From Xiphydria camelus (taxonomy: Eukaryota; Arthropoda; Insecta; Hymenoptera; Xiphydriidae), in NCBI GenBank assembly GCA_963678675.1, contig OY783193.1, forward strand, positions 6,269,501 to 6,333,500: DNA of 64,000 nucleotides, written 5' to 3'. The translations under genes were made by a program, and so were the position numbers. The notes beneath the pieces were generated by a model, which saw only the letters and a program-made list of their open reading frames with translations, had not been told where the DNA came from and searched no databases. Positions within the stretch are counted from its first letter, which is position 1. Each line of letters begins with the position of its first letter. Of the stretch, positions 20,402 through 31,300 are shown piece by piece.

Positions 20402-22334
20402 TGGCGATGATAAAGGGGGATACAAACGATCGCAAAGTTAATTTTTCGCGGTCGATTCGCCTTCGCCGAGTTTAAAAGGAATTTTGCGCGAAATTCAAAC
20501 GAGTCTTCAGGAATTAGGTAAAAGAAACGCATCGGACGACCAGAGGACGAAGCGAAAGAGCAAGCGGAAAGGAATGACGGAGAGTGAGTGTCGAGGGGGT
20601 TTTATACGGCTGATTATTATCTCCAGGAAAACAATAGCCGTTGCAGTTTGCAAAGACTGGCCTCGCTTTCAGCGGTGGACTTAATTATCGATGTACTAAA
20701 TGTACGCCCGCGCCTGGCTATGGCTTGTAAAGGCGCGGCGTTGGTGAAAGAAGATGAAGAGAGGGGGGGGGGGGATTTTCGACGCTGCATAAACGAGAGC
20801 AGACGACGAGGACGACGATGAAATACTAATTGGAAAATTATTAAAATTCTCCCGCGCAACGGCATTCCGGCCGGAAACGCCTTTTCATTTCCATGGAAAG
20901 CGGGCTTGTCGAAAGATCAAACCTCCCCCCCATATAATACTCCTGCTTACGGGGCGTGTAAAGTAAAATTTGTTGAGGATCGTCAGTCGTAATATAAAGT
21001 ACGAAACGCCTTATTTCAAGAATCGATTGAGCGGAAGAAAATTTCTATTAAATTTAATATATTTGTACATATATAAAGCTTTCATCCAATACGTTATTAA
21101 GAAAATTAATATACTCTGTTATGAGATTTATAAGAGAAATTTCAATAGGAAATATATTAACTTTCATAAAATTACGGAGTATATTAATTTTCATAATCAC
21201 GCATTGGAAAAAAGCTTTATACAAAAGTATATTAAAAATATCCTGTGTCTTGATCCGCATTAAAAAAAAAGTATGGTTAAAGTATGGCGAAAGTCTCGGA
21301 AGAAGACTTTCAGTCAGACAATTTTCTCGTATCAATTGGAAACCGAAGCTCACTCGACCACGTCAAAAGTAGACGAGTTTTATTCTTAAAAGTGCGGCCG
21401 AATAAACTTTACTTCTCAGCTGATACGAGAAAATTATTGTCTGACTGAAAGTCTAGGATACGATCTGTAGCCATATTTTTTTAGTTCAGCTCTTCCCTGC
21501 AGACTTCTGCCATACTTCAGCTATACTTTTTGTTTTACGCGAGAAGTTCCAATCGGTCTTTGGGCGAAGAAGGAAACTAAAGTGTGGGCCAAGTATAAAT
21601 TCGCTATAAAGAGCCATTGGAATCGCTTCATAAAACGTTAAAGTCGCGGCGGAGCGAGCTTTTCCTTTTCCATGAAAATTAAGCTTGCCAAAAAAAAAGA
21701 ACTTCGCGACCTCCCTTCCCTTTCCCCCTTCCCCCAGCGTGTAAGGTGAAAGAAATGAAACAAAGTTCAATTGGAATTTTTTTTTAAATCAATCAAGCGA
21801 GAGAACGAAGAGTCTAAGCCATGATTTCGATTCCAATCGAACTCGAGGAAGAGAGAAATTACGTCGAGGCGCGAGTCACCCGCATTATGAAAGCCAGCTA
21901 CAACGGCTTTGCGGAGCGATAAAGTTGCGCGCGAGTTTCTCGCGAGGTGAAACGACATCGGCTCCTTCGCTTCCTTTAATATCGCTTCGCGAAGTTCTCT
22001 CCGGGTATAAGATTGGACGCTCCCGTTCTTCTCGGTGGACGGGCTGGAGGAAAAGGGAGTCGTTGCATCGTGGAGTCGGTAGTTATAAATGCGAAAATGT
22101 CTTTTCCTTATCACGTGATTTCGAACTCGATGTTCGTCGAAGAACGGACTAGGTGCGAGCGGGAGGACGATCGAAAAGCGTGGGTTGCGGTTAGAGTCTG
22201 CTAGGCGATAAAGTGAACCGGTAACGAAGAAATACATGTAAACACGCAGGGAGAAGAGTACGGCGCGGTTTATTGAATCAGTGGCTTTTCACTGATTCAT
22301 ATGGAAAGACACATACCAGTAAATTTTACTATAT
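20402..22334. other. Gene-free stretch
   Basis: No supported gene. A G10 run lies at about 20765. A perfect 9-bp hairpin, GAATCAGTG-loop-CACTGATTC, lies at 22274-22298. Confidence 0.4.
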
Positions 22335-22627
22335 CTATACATATAACAATGGATGTATATAGGTACTTATTTGTATATTTATGTTCTTTATACAAATCCA
22401 CAGTTGTTATCTGATTTCGATGAAATTTTTCATCACACGTATGCTTAAAAACAAGGTGGAAAATACAGTCTATATTTAGTTTACAAGAACCCATCTCCAC
22501 TATCCCTTTTTACCCCTTTAAGCAAAATTTACACGTGCAACTTTTTAGTTTCTCACAAATATCTCAAAAACGGTGGGGAAATCGGTTAAAGTCGATGGTG
22601 ATATTTTGAAAGCTGATAAAATTTGAA
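22335..22627. repeat. Dispersed repeat, family H, copy 2 (inverted relative to copy 1)
   Basis: It aligns with the reverse complement of 3306-3570, including ATCTCAAAAACGG and GATGGTGATATT. The similarity continues on both sides of these blocks. Confidence 0.6.
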
Positions 22628-22632
22628 AGATC

Positions 22633-22710
22633 AAATTGATGTAAATGAATAATTATTTGCGACCTCGCAAATAATTTTTAGTGCGTACAACTAATTCTTT
22701 TTCTCTGTGT
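22633..22710. mobile_element. MITE family A, right-end fragment
   Basis: It matches the right arm of the elements at 1787-2960 and 19878-20204, ending AACTAATTCTTTTTCTCTGT. It abuts repeat H. Confidence 0.7.
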
Positions 22711-23407
22711 ATATGTCGCTCGATTGTTACTACTTTCTGTCTGCATCGAGTGACGACTAATTTCTGAGTTTCAATAATAAACTAAGTTCGTGCGGAAACA
22801 GTTGTATTCCCAACGCGAGCGCCGCGGCAAGAGTTTAAAAACTTAATAAACTTGAGACGAGCCACGTTGGACACACTTAGCCAACTTATATATAATAAAG
22901 AAGTTACGTTTACGCCTTCCTCGACCGTTTTTCCCTCTTACTCCAATCGCCCCTCTTTTTCTCTTCCCTCTCGGCGCTTGGAAATATTAAGCCACTACGA
23001 ACTCGCGAGAAGTTGTCCCATGGTCTTAAACGAACCGACGACGACGTCGTTTGCTATTTAGCTGGCAGACCTCTCTATCTTCACTGTCGTGCTCGCTTTC
23101 CCACCGTTCCTCCCGCGGAAAACGAGCAATTTCGACGAATGCGCGCGCGCCCCCTTCCTCAAATTCTCCAAGGAGAAGGGAGAGAGAATACGGGGAATGA
23201 GAGAGATAACCGGGTGAAGAGAAGGACATCTGCACTTTGCGCGTTACTTGATTTTCACCCCATTTCTCTTTCTCGCGGTTCTTTAAACGTAGAACTGATC
23301 GGACCTTTCTTTAGTAATTTTATTTCGCGTGCAAAACAGGGTGTTCTTTCCTCTCTGTCTTCTTTAATTTTTTTTCTCAGCGGACGAATACCGGAACGTA
23401 CGGTGAG
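22711..23407. other. Gene-free stretch
   Basis: The open frames at 22852-23438 have no recognisable domain. Nothing else was seen. Confidence 0.4.
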
Positions 23408-23529
23408 ATACCCAAGGAGAAATGACAAATCAAGTTGACGTCCAAATGACATCCACATGACGTCTTCTTAATTCTTCAGAGTGATATCATTTGGATGTCA
23501 TTTCGACTTACCATTTCTCCTTGGGATAT
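23408..23529. mobile_element. Short hairpin MITE (122 bp)
   Basis: Two arms of about 46 bp. The left starts ATACCCAAGGAGAAATGACA. The right is its imperfect complement ending CCATTTCTCCTTGGGATAT. The short centre is AT-rich. Confidence 0.7.
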
Positions 23530-25156
23530 TGAACTGATGTACCATAAATACGACTGATATTTCTAAACTCTAAATGGTGATACAATTCGACGGATGATCC
23601 GTATCTTTTGTAATAATTATTATTACTAATTACGTATACAAGTTTCTCAATGATTTTCATCGATAATCATTTCCAATACAAATATTGGCTAATATTGTGC
23701 CTTTAGGTACCGCCACGTGCGAACTCATGTAACCGATAATCGAAATCGCCTCCTTCGAAGCCCCGAGGTAAACACCCTGTTAGGCACGGCCTTGTTGTTC
23801 GAGGCTCGCGCGACATGGTAATCTCGCGGCTTAGGCGAAAATCTGGAGGAAAATTGTTCCTTCAGAAAAATTAGATCGAGGATTTATTTACCTCGTATAT
23901 ATACCTCCCGCGTGGCAGGCTCTACCCCGCAATGTCTAACGCCTCGGGAGATATTGCGTGCCAAATTCCCTTCCTGTTTTCTCCATCATAGCATCGCTTC
24001 GGTGAAGCATTGCCACATTGTTTATACTTTTTTTTCGATATAAGAATCTCGAGAACGATTGAAACCTTTTCACCAAACGGTCTACTCCCATTGAGTTTTT
24101 TAAATAATTGACTCGATCCTTCGTGTGTTAGGAAAGACGATAAAAAGTTACGGCCACGTTAGGTGGACGCGATAACGATCGCTGTATCTCACGATTGGTT
24201 AGTCGGAGAGAAAAATGTCTTGAAGTAAAATTGTAGAGCTGTAAAAACTATGAAATTTTTATTGGAAATATTTTCCTCTCCCATGGGATGCATCCACTAA
24301 TCGCGAGATATATCGACTTTTAGAATATGAGTCTCTGGAATCTTAAAATATCCTTTCAAAATAAGAACCAAAAATATTTTCCTTTGTAAAGAAGAAGCCT
24401 GGCGATAGGAAACGTAATTCTCGCGGAACGATTGATACTGAAAGAGAATCGAGTATACAGTTCGAAGGCGAGCGGAACGGATCAACCCTTCCGATAAGGT
24501 GAAGAAAATTCGATAACAGAAATATACAGGATCGAGCGTTCCCCTAGTCAGTAGAACGATAATCGAGTCGTCCAACAATCGTCGTCGTCATCGAGGGTTA
24601 ACGTTCAACACGAAGGGTCGTTCGCGCGAACGAATTCGACGTTTTCGAGGGGAAAAGTCACCCTTTCTGCGACAGGTGATGGTTGGGTGATTGGAAGGGG
24701 TAGATCAAGGTCGTTTCAGTTTGAAAGCAGGTCATAAGCATTTACGACTTTAAGGTCAGCAGCGTCGCCTGAAGTAGACGAAGAAGCGAGGGCGTCGACA
24801 TTGATGCCTTCGGCCTCCTTTTTCCCCTCTTTCCCCTCGTTACATATTCTAGATTAGTTTAACGGCGAGATAATTTTTTGCGGGAAAAATTTCACCCCGA
24901 GATGAAACATCGAGAAGAGATCAAACGGTGAAACGAGGGGAGGGAATCGTTCGTTTTCTTATCAAGGGACAATGGATTGAATAAAATCCTTAATTGTTCT
25001 TTTAATCCTTATTTTCATTGATTTATTCCTTCGCGTTAACATTAAAAAAAAAATTAATGTCCTGATATAATTGCAGGCCATATTTCAATATCTTTAATAT
25101 TGGCAGCGATACGGAGGAAGTCAATTCGTTAAAAATACTTCTTCCATTGTTCGCAG
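23530..25156 (+). other. Region upstream of the first recognised dpr exon
   Basis: The start and signal-peptide exon of the Dpr gene should lie in or upstream of this stretch, but I could not identify one with confidence. No repeat was recognised. Confidence 0.4.
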
Positions 25157-25344
25157 GGGAGGAAACGTCTCTACTATTACCGCCCGTGCGAAAGCCCCAC
25201 TTAAGACACCACCACGTCACGCACTGGGGTCCCTACTTCGAGGACGCGAACGGCCAGGGTATCGACGATCCACAGAACGTCACGCTGCATCTAGGGGCTA
25301 CCGCCTTGCTCGACTGTCGCGTGGCGATGCTCGCCGATAAAATG
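25157..25344 (+). CDS. dpr20: dpr20 exon a (start of Ig1)
   Basis: The acceptor is TTGTTCGCAG at 25147-25156 and the donor is ATG|GTAACG. It codes GEETSLLLP...HWGPYFED...LLDCRV...ADKM. Its first codon needs one base from an upstream exon. Confidence 0.85.
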
Positions 25345-28300
25345 GTAACGTTAGAAAAAAGATCGATCGGGGGAAGACGAAAACGAGAGAACGATAGGGC
25401 TGGAAATTACGGACGAATTAAAAAGTGCAAAGTAGGAACCCAATTTCCAGGTGATGTGGGTGCGCCGGAGTTCCGACAGGGTGTCCCTCCTGACCGTGGG
25501 GAGGAGCGAGTACAGCTCGGATCCTCGGTACAGCGTGAGCTTTCAGTATCCGAACAATTGGCGTCTGTCGATCACGTCGGTGCAGCGGGAAGATCACGGG
25601 CTCTACGACTGCCAAGTGAGCACGCATCCGCCGCGAATGCTGAGCGTCAATGTCATCGTTTTGGGTAATAACGATAATTAGAAACGAGGGAAAAAAGAAT
25701 TTTCTAGTTAAGCGAGTGTAGAATAGGTTCGCCGAGAGAAATAATTGTTAGTATCAAAAAAAGTGTTTTCTGCAATTAAAAACATGATATAATTTCAGGA
25801 TCAAGCCATAGCTTCCTTCGTGTGAGAAAATATTTGATGGTTCTAGTTATTGTTTTTTTTTGGCGCAGAAAGAATTTCTTGTTCCCCCATGACGGCATTC
25901 TTGAATCAAGAAAAACTTGTAAGATTATATGTTCTTGACTCAAGAAACATTTTTCTGTGACTAGTAATTATTTCTCTCGATGTACTGTGGAGTAGAATTG
26001 GCGTCTCCTTATAGGCAAATAGAGAATTTAATTTGTCCTAGAAGAGTAACTAGAATCTGTCTTACTACTGTCTCCGTGATTAAAACGAAAATCACCAAAA
26101 TCATTTCCTGATGATATACCACGACGGCCATGTTGTTATAATAACAATATTTTTATTAATTTGAGTCGTAGCCTAAACCGATTCTACAATATTTAAGAAA
26201 ATGTAGTATGGTACGCGTAGATTTCGAGAAAAATTAATTCACTTCGCGAAAATGGATAATTGCGGAGAAACCGATGAGACGAATTTTCGAAATGTAGTGA
26301 TAACTGGTCATTTTCCGTAAGCATCATTGTTTGGAAAATGTAGAACTGTATCGGAATCTCGTAATTGGAGGAAAGCTGGCTCCAAAGAGCTAGAAATCGG
26401 AATCCCCTGTTGACTCACAAGCCCGCTTAATCGCGCGCCACTCGTGCGAGCCACACGACATCCACTTCCACTTCCGTTCGAGATTTCATCGAAGATGCGG
26501 GGAGGGGAGTGAAAGGAGCAGGTCCCCCACGAGCGAAGCCAATCTCGAAACTCGTCGGATCTCACTGAACGGAACCCGAGCTGCGAACTTTTTCTCATTT
26601 ATTTCCCTAGAAACCTGGGTGCAACTCCTATACGCCGTCCCTTTCCCGCGTTTCCTCTCCTACCTCCGGTTCTCCCGTCGGCTTCTGGCTACAGTAGGCA
26701 GAAATACGCAAAACTCTTGGTTAAAATCCGATTAAGAGACAAAAGTTTACGGGTTCCCGCACGGTGACGAGTGAAAAAGCTCGCGACGCGGTTCTCTCGC
26801 GTTGCGTGGCTGTTGCGCGATTTTGTGTGCGATTGTAAAACCAGCTACACAGTTACGGGAAAATACAGCGGAAAATATAAATCGATGTATACGTGATTCT
26901 ACAGTACATCGCGTCACTAATTTTAAAAGGTCATATACTCCACTTTACGTCCTTTTGGCATTATAAAAGCCAAAAGGGCTTATAGAAAAACTTTTTTTCT
27001 CACCCCACTGATAGAAATATTATACTTACAAGTGGCCCAAAAATGAAAAAATAAAAATTTAAAGAACTAATGGCAATAGCCAAAATAACAATACCTTATA
27101 CGCCCGTTTGCCTTTAAATTTTCAATTTGATTGTTTCACTTTATTTACTCATATATAGGCAAATTTGACAAACAATTTTTTATACGTCCTTTTGGCTTCA
27201 TAAAGGCACTTTGTGGCGCACATAACCTTTTCGTATTAGTGGCGCGATATCTTAAAAAGCATTTCAGTTCGAAAAGAAACAAGTTATTGAAGCAATTTTC
27301 TCTTTTTTATCTGTAAAACACTTTTTAAGTCCTCCTTCGGCATCTTTTTACCGCCTTCCAAGGGTTTCCACTTTTCTTCATGATTTTCGAATTCCCCTAT
27401 TTCCTTATTTTAATTAAACCCAACCGAGAAAGCGGGAACACACTCCCGCGCGCGCGGGTACGTATTCGAAGCCCTCTTGGAAGCTGCGCGAGCCCATCTG
27501 CCAGCACGAGCCACGCGACGACGCCGAGGAGTTTTCACTCCGCGCGAGAGACAAATTTCTACGGTTGTGACCTTTAGAGTCGCGTAAAAGCGGCGGTTTT
27601 ATGGGTGAATAAAAAAATCATAAAACCCTCGAAACGGGCTGTCGGACTGTATCGCGAGGGCTTCGAGCACTTATTCCGAGGTGTGCATGGGGTGGTAGGG
27701 TAACCTGAGAGGATACACTCTTCGAGGTACGCGCGCACGTTTAGTCCTTCCGGGAATAAAGGCGCGAGATAACCGTGGAGACTATCATCACGCCTCTTTC
27801 TTCTCTCGCTATTGTCGAAAGAGGGTAGTGAATGGAGACCATGTTGTGACTCAGACACGTGGCATTATGTCCTACTTTTGATTTCGAAGACAAAATTGTT
27901 ATCGATAATTTACAGTCAGGAATCTGCACTGAGAGAAAAGTGGGTAGTAAAATAAATCATAATCGCAAGGTTGAATTTTCCTCGTTGTTAGTACCACATT
28001 TATAGTTAAACAGATCATTAATATAGTCGAAATAATTTGTCATTTATGGTAATAGCAACAACGGGATTGTAGTTTACGATAGCCATGTACCGTGATTGAA
28101 TTAACCACAAAAGTAGATTAATAATATTACTGCACGGTAGTGTCAATTCGGGTTTAACTTTAAAAAATATTCATATTTTTAAATTTAATTTGTAACCCGT
28201 ACACATATCAATTTAAAAATATTTTTAAAATGGTTTCTCGAAAGAATCATTACTCACAGAGTTATAAGTGCATTTCTTTACTGGATTGCGACATCATCGG

Positions 28301-31300
28301 AAAGGCAGAGAGATGCACTCATGCCAAGTAACTAATGCGAGGAAGATAACCTTACTAGACTATAATGTATCTGTATTTTGAAATATCATTTACCAGCTTA
28401 TGTAAGGCGGAAAATGAAAAATGAAGAAACACGGGGTAAATAATTTTGTCCAAATTTTTCGAATCTGCCATAAAAAAATGAATGTTAAAACCGAATCATA
28501 TAAAAAATAGTTAGGGACATTTGTCGACCATGCTGCAAATTGACTTGGTTACAGCAATCATGATCTCTTGTCATTATAACCAGAATCTCACTGCTTAGAA
28601 CAACTGCAGTAGAATTATGGCTGGTGCCAAAATCGACACCGATTTCTGGTTAAATTATGTTTCTGTCAACCAGATTTTTCTCTGAGCGCACGAATAGATA
28701 AAACGAAAATTAAATTCTACTCCTTAAAGAGACGTCGTCAAATTTCCAAATGAATCCCGCAGGACCATCCTGATTCCATGATTCTCGACACCTTTCCCGC
28801 GGACCGGATTTTCGCGTCCCATTTCAACCGCGCATCGAATCATGACGCCACGCTACGCAATGGAATCCGATCCGACCGAGTTTCGTTTGACAAATGTGAT
28901 CCCGCGTGCCGCACAAAATAACTCGATTAAAATGCGACGAGCTGTACGCGATGGATTCGATTACGTCCGTGGCGCGGCGCGACGATAGAGCCAATCACTG
29001 GTCGTTCAATTTTTCATTCATCGAGAAGGAACGTTGCCCGCAGTGACGCGTGACAATTTGCACGCGTAGAATTCGCCATTGCAACGAGATTCCTATGTTT
29101 CACAAAAAAAGAGGAATTTCCTCTATCGAGAATTTTTAAGCTACTTTCGAGGTCCTCGCGGAACGGCGTACGTCGAGAAGGATATCCCGTCCGTGGGACA
29201 TATTAAGCGTCCTAAATAGTTGAAAGTGCGATGCTCGCATGCTTTCGTCTTCGTCGAAATATTTTTGTGGTCGAAGTTATTAATCGTACATTCCCCCCTC
29301 CCTGCATCCCTTCAGCAAACGTTTCTGCGACTGCCCCTCCCTTTTCTTTCAGCCTCAGTTTCCATCGTTTCGCATTTTTCTCTTCCTTCCATTCTTCTTT
29401 CGCACCTTCTTTCTTCTCTGACTTCTCTTCCGTGTTGCAACAATTCCGAAAATAATCGAAGAAAACGTACGAAGACTATCCAGGCAGGGGAGAGTCGCCT
29501 AATTTGAACAACTTGAGGTATTTTTAAATGAATGTCGAAAATAGAATATTTTAGAGAAATAACACACAAAACGCGGAAATATATTTCACAAAACAATTTG
29601 TTCAGCATCTCTAAGATTTTGATTAAATTGACCAAAATTGTGTCTCAGTGTACTGTTTTAGATTTAGATACAGGGGTGGTCCAAGTCAGGCATCGGTCTA
29701 AATTCTCCCCTATATTCTCAGAATGTGAGAAAAGCTATTTTATGTATCGCGGGCACGCGTAAAAAGCCAGTACAATATAGCGAGGAGACGCGGTCCTGTA
29801 CTCGAAAGCGCATTGAAAGGCGGTTTTATCTCCCGGTCGACAAAGCCTCCTCGAAAATTGATTTTCGTCCACGAAGGATATCGGCGCGCGAGGCGTTTCA
29901 ATGGGGATGAATCGGTCGGGAGGATGTTGCATTTTGTATATCCACGTATGGAGCTTCTTTGATGCCCACGTGGCTGGTAGCGCGGAGAACTGCTCCGAGG
30001 GACGCGAAAGCCATTCGCCTGCGACATCAGTAGCTCTCTCCGGATCAAAGAATCGATTTTAGATCCGCGCTTCTCACGAAGAGCCTTTGTCGGCATCTTT
30101 GGGTATCGGCTTGCCGTTTCATCTCTGAGTCTCGCGTCTTCCTACTTTTCGACAGCGCCCCATATAAAAATAGTGGACGAGGTCGGCCACGAGGTGCAGG
30201 ACCGCTACTACAAGACCGGAAGCAGCGTGGAGCTCGCCTGCATCGTCCGGCCGTCCACGCCAGGCGCGAGCGTCCCCCAGCCCGTCTGGCAGAAAAATGG
30301 TGGGACGTTACCGGACCACGTCAACGTTTATCACGCTAACGGGTGAGCGAATACACATAGGTACCAATATACACCGAGCTGGCGAGGTCAACGCGGACCG
30401 TCTTTCCGCGAGTGGACAGTTTTCGATATCCGCTCGGCTCACCCTCGTCCACATGCCTTGCGTTCCTCAGAAGCATCCTCCTTGGAGTGCGAAATGATGG
30501 AGGAGCAATGCTGACCCCCTTACGGCGGAAAATCGCCGCGCGCTCCTCGACTCTCGACGTTGAGATTGCCCGCTTCGCTCCGCGGCCAACAGCTAACCGT
30601 CGTTTTCGCAGCCCTCCTCGGGAGAGGACGTATAAATCTCGCGGAATCTCTTTCGATTACCCTCTCCGCGCGTTACGCGCGCTTTCTCGAACGACCTCGC
30701 ATATCCGTTTTGCTCGACGGGGCGTCGGGCCGGAGGGCGAAGCTCGAACTGCGAGAAATCCCCCCTCCGGCGGTGCACGGAGGTAATCCGGAAGGCGAGC
30801 ACTCGCGGAATAGCCGTTGGGCTCTTTCGAGGTAACATAGGAGGAAAGGAGTTCCGCGCGGATGGAGATTTTATTTTTTCTCGTCGAGAGGAGTACAGGG
30901 TGTATCCATATGCAATTCAAAAGCGCATAGATTTCACGGATATGTACGTATATATGTATACGCGTATGTAATACCAATGCGGGGATGTTTTCGAGAAGCT
31001 GATCAGCGCTCGAATGTGCTCCATCGAATAGCGTGGTGCGATGGGATTTCGCACACAGCTGCGGGGAATCCCTAGTATCGGGAGTAGGGAGATAGCGCGA
31101 GTGGCTGTGCACTTATGAAACCGAATTTGAGGTCGGCTCGCGACAGCGAGGTAAGATCGAAGGATCTTCTCCTAACGTGGAATCCCTCAGAGTTGACCTT
31201 TCGATGTCGTGACGTTATTCTGTATAAAATTGTAAGCTCTATAAGATGCTACATTCTATAAAGTTAGGGAAGACCGGAGATGAATGTGACGCGGGTACAA

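Noticed and set aside
22598..22625. bantam-miRNA-like string (ATTTTGAAAGCTGAT)
   Set aside because: The seed differs, no precursor hairpin is apparent, and the stretch belongs to a dispersed repeat shared with 3306-3570.
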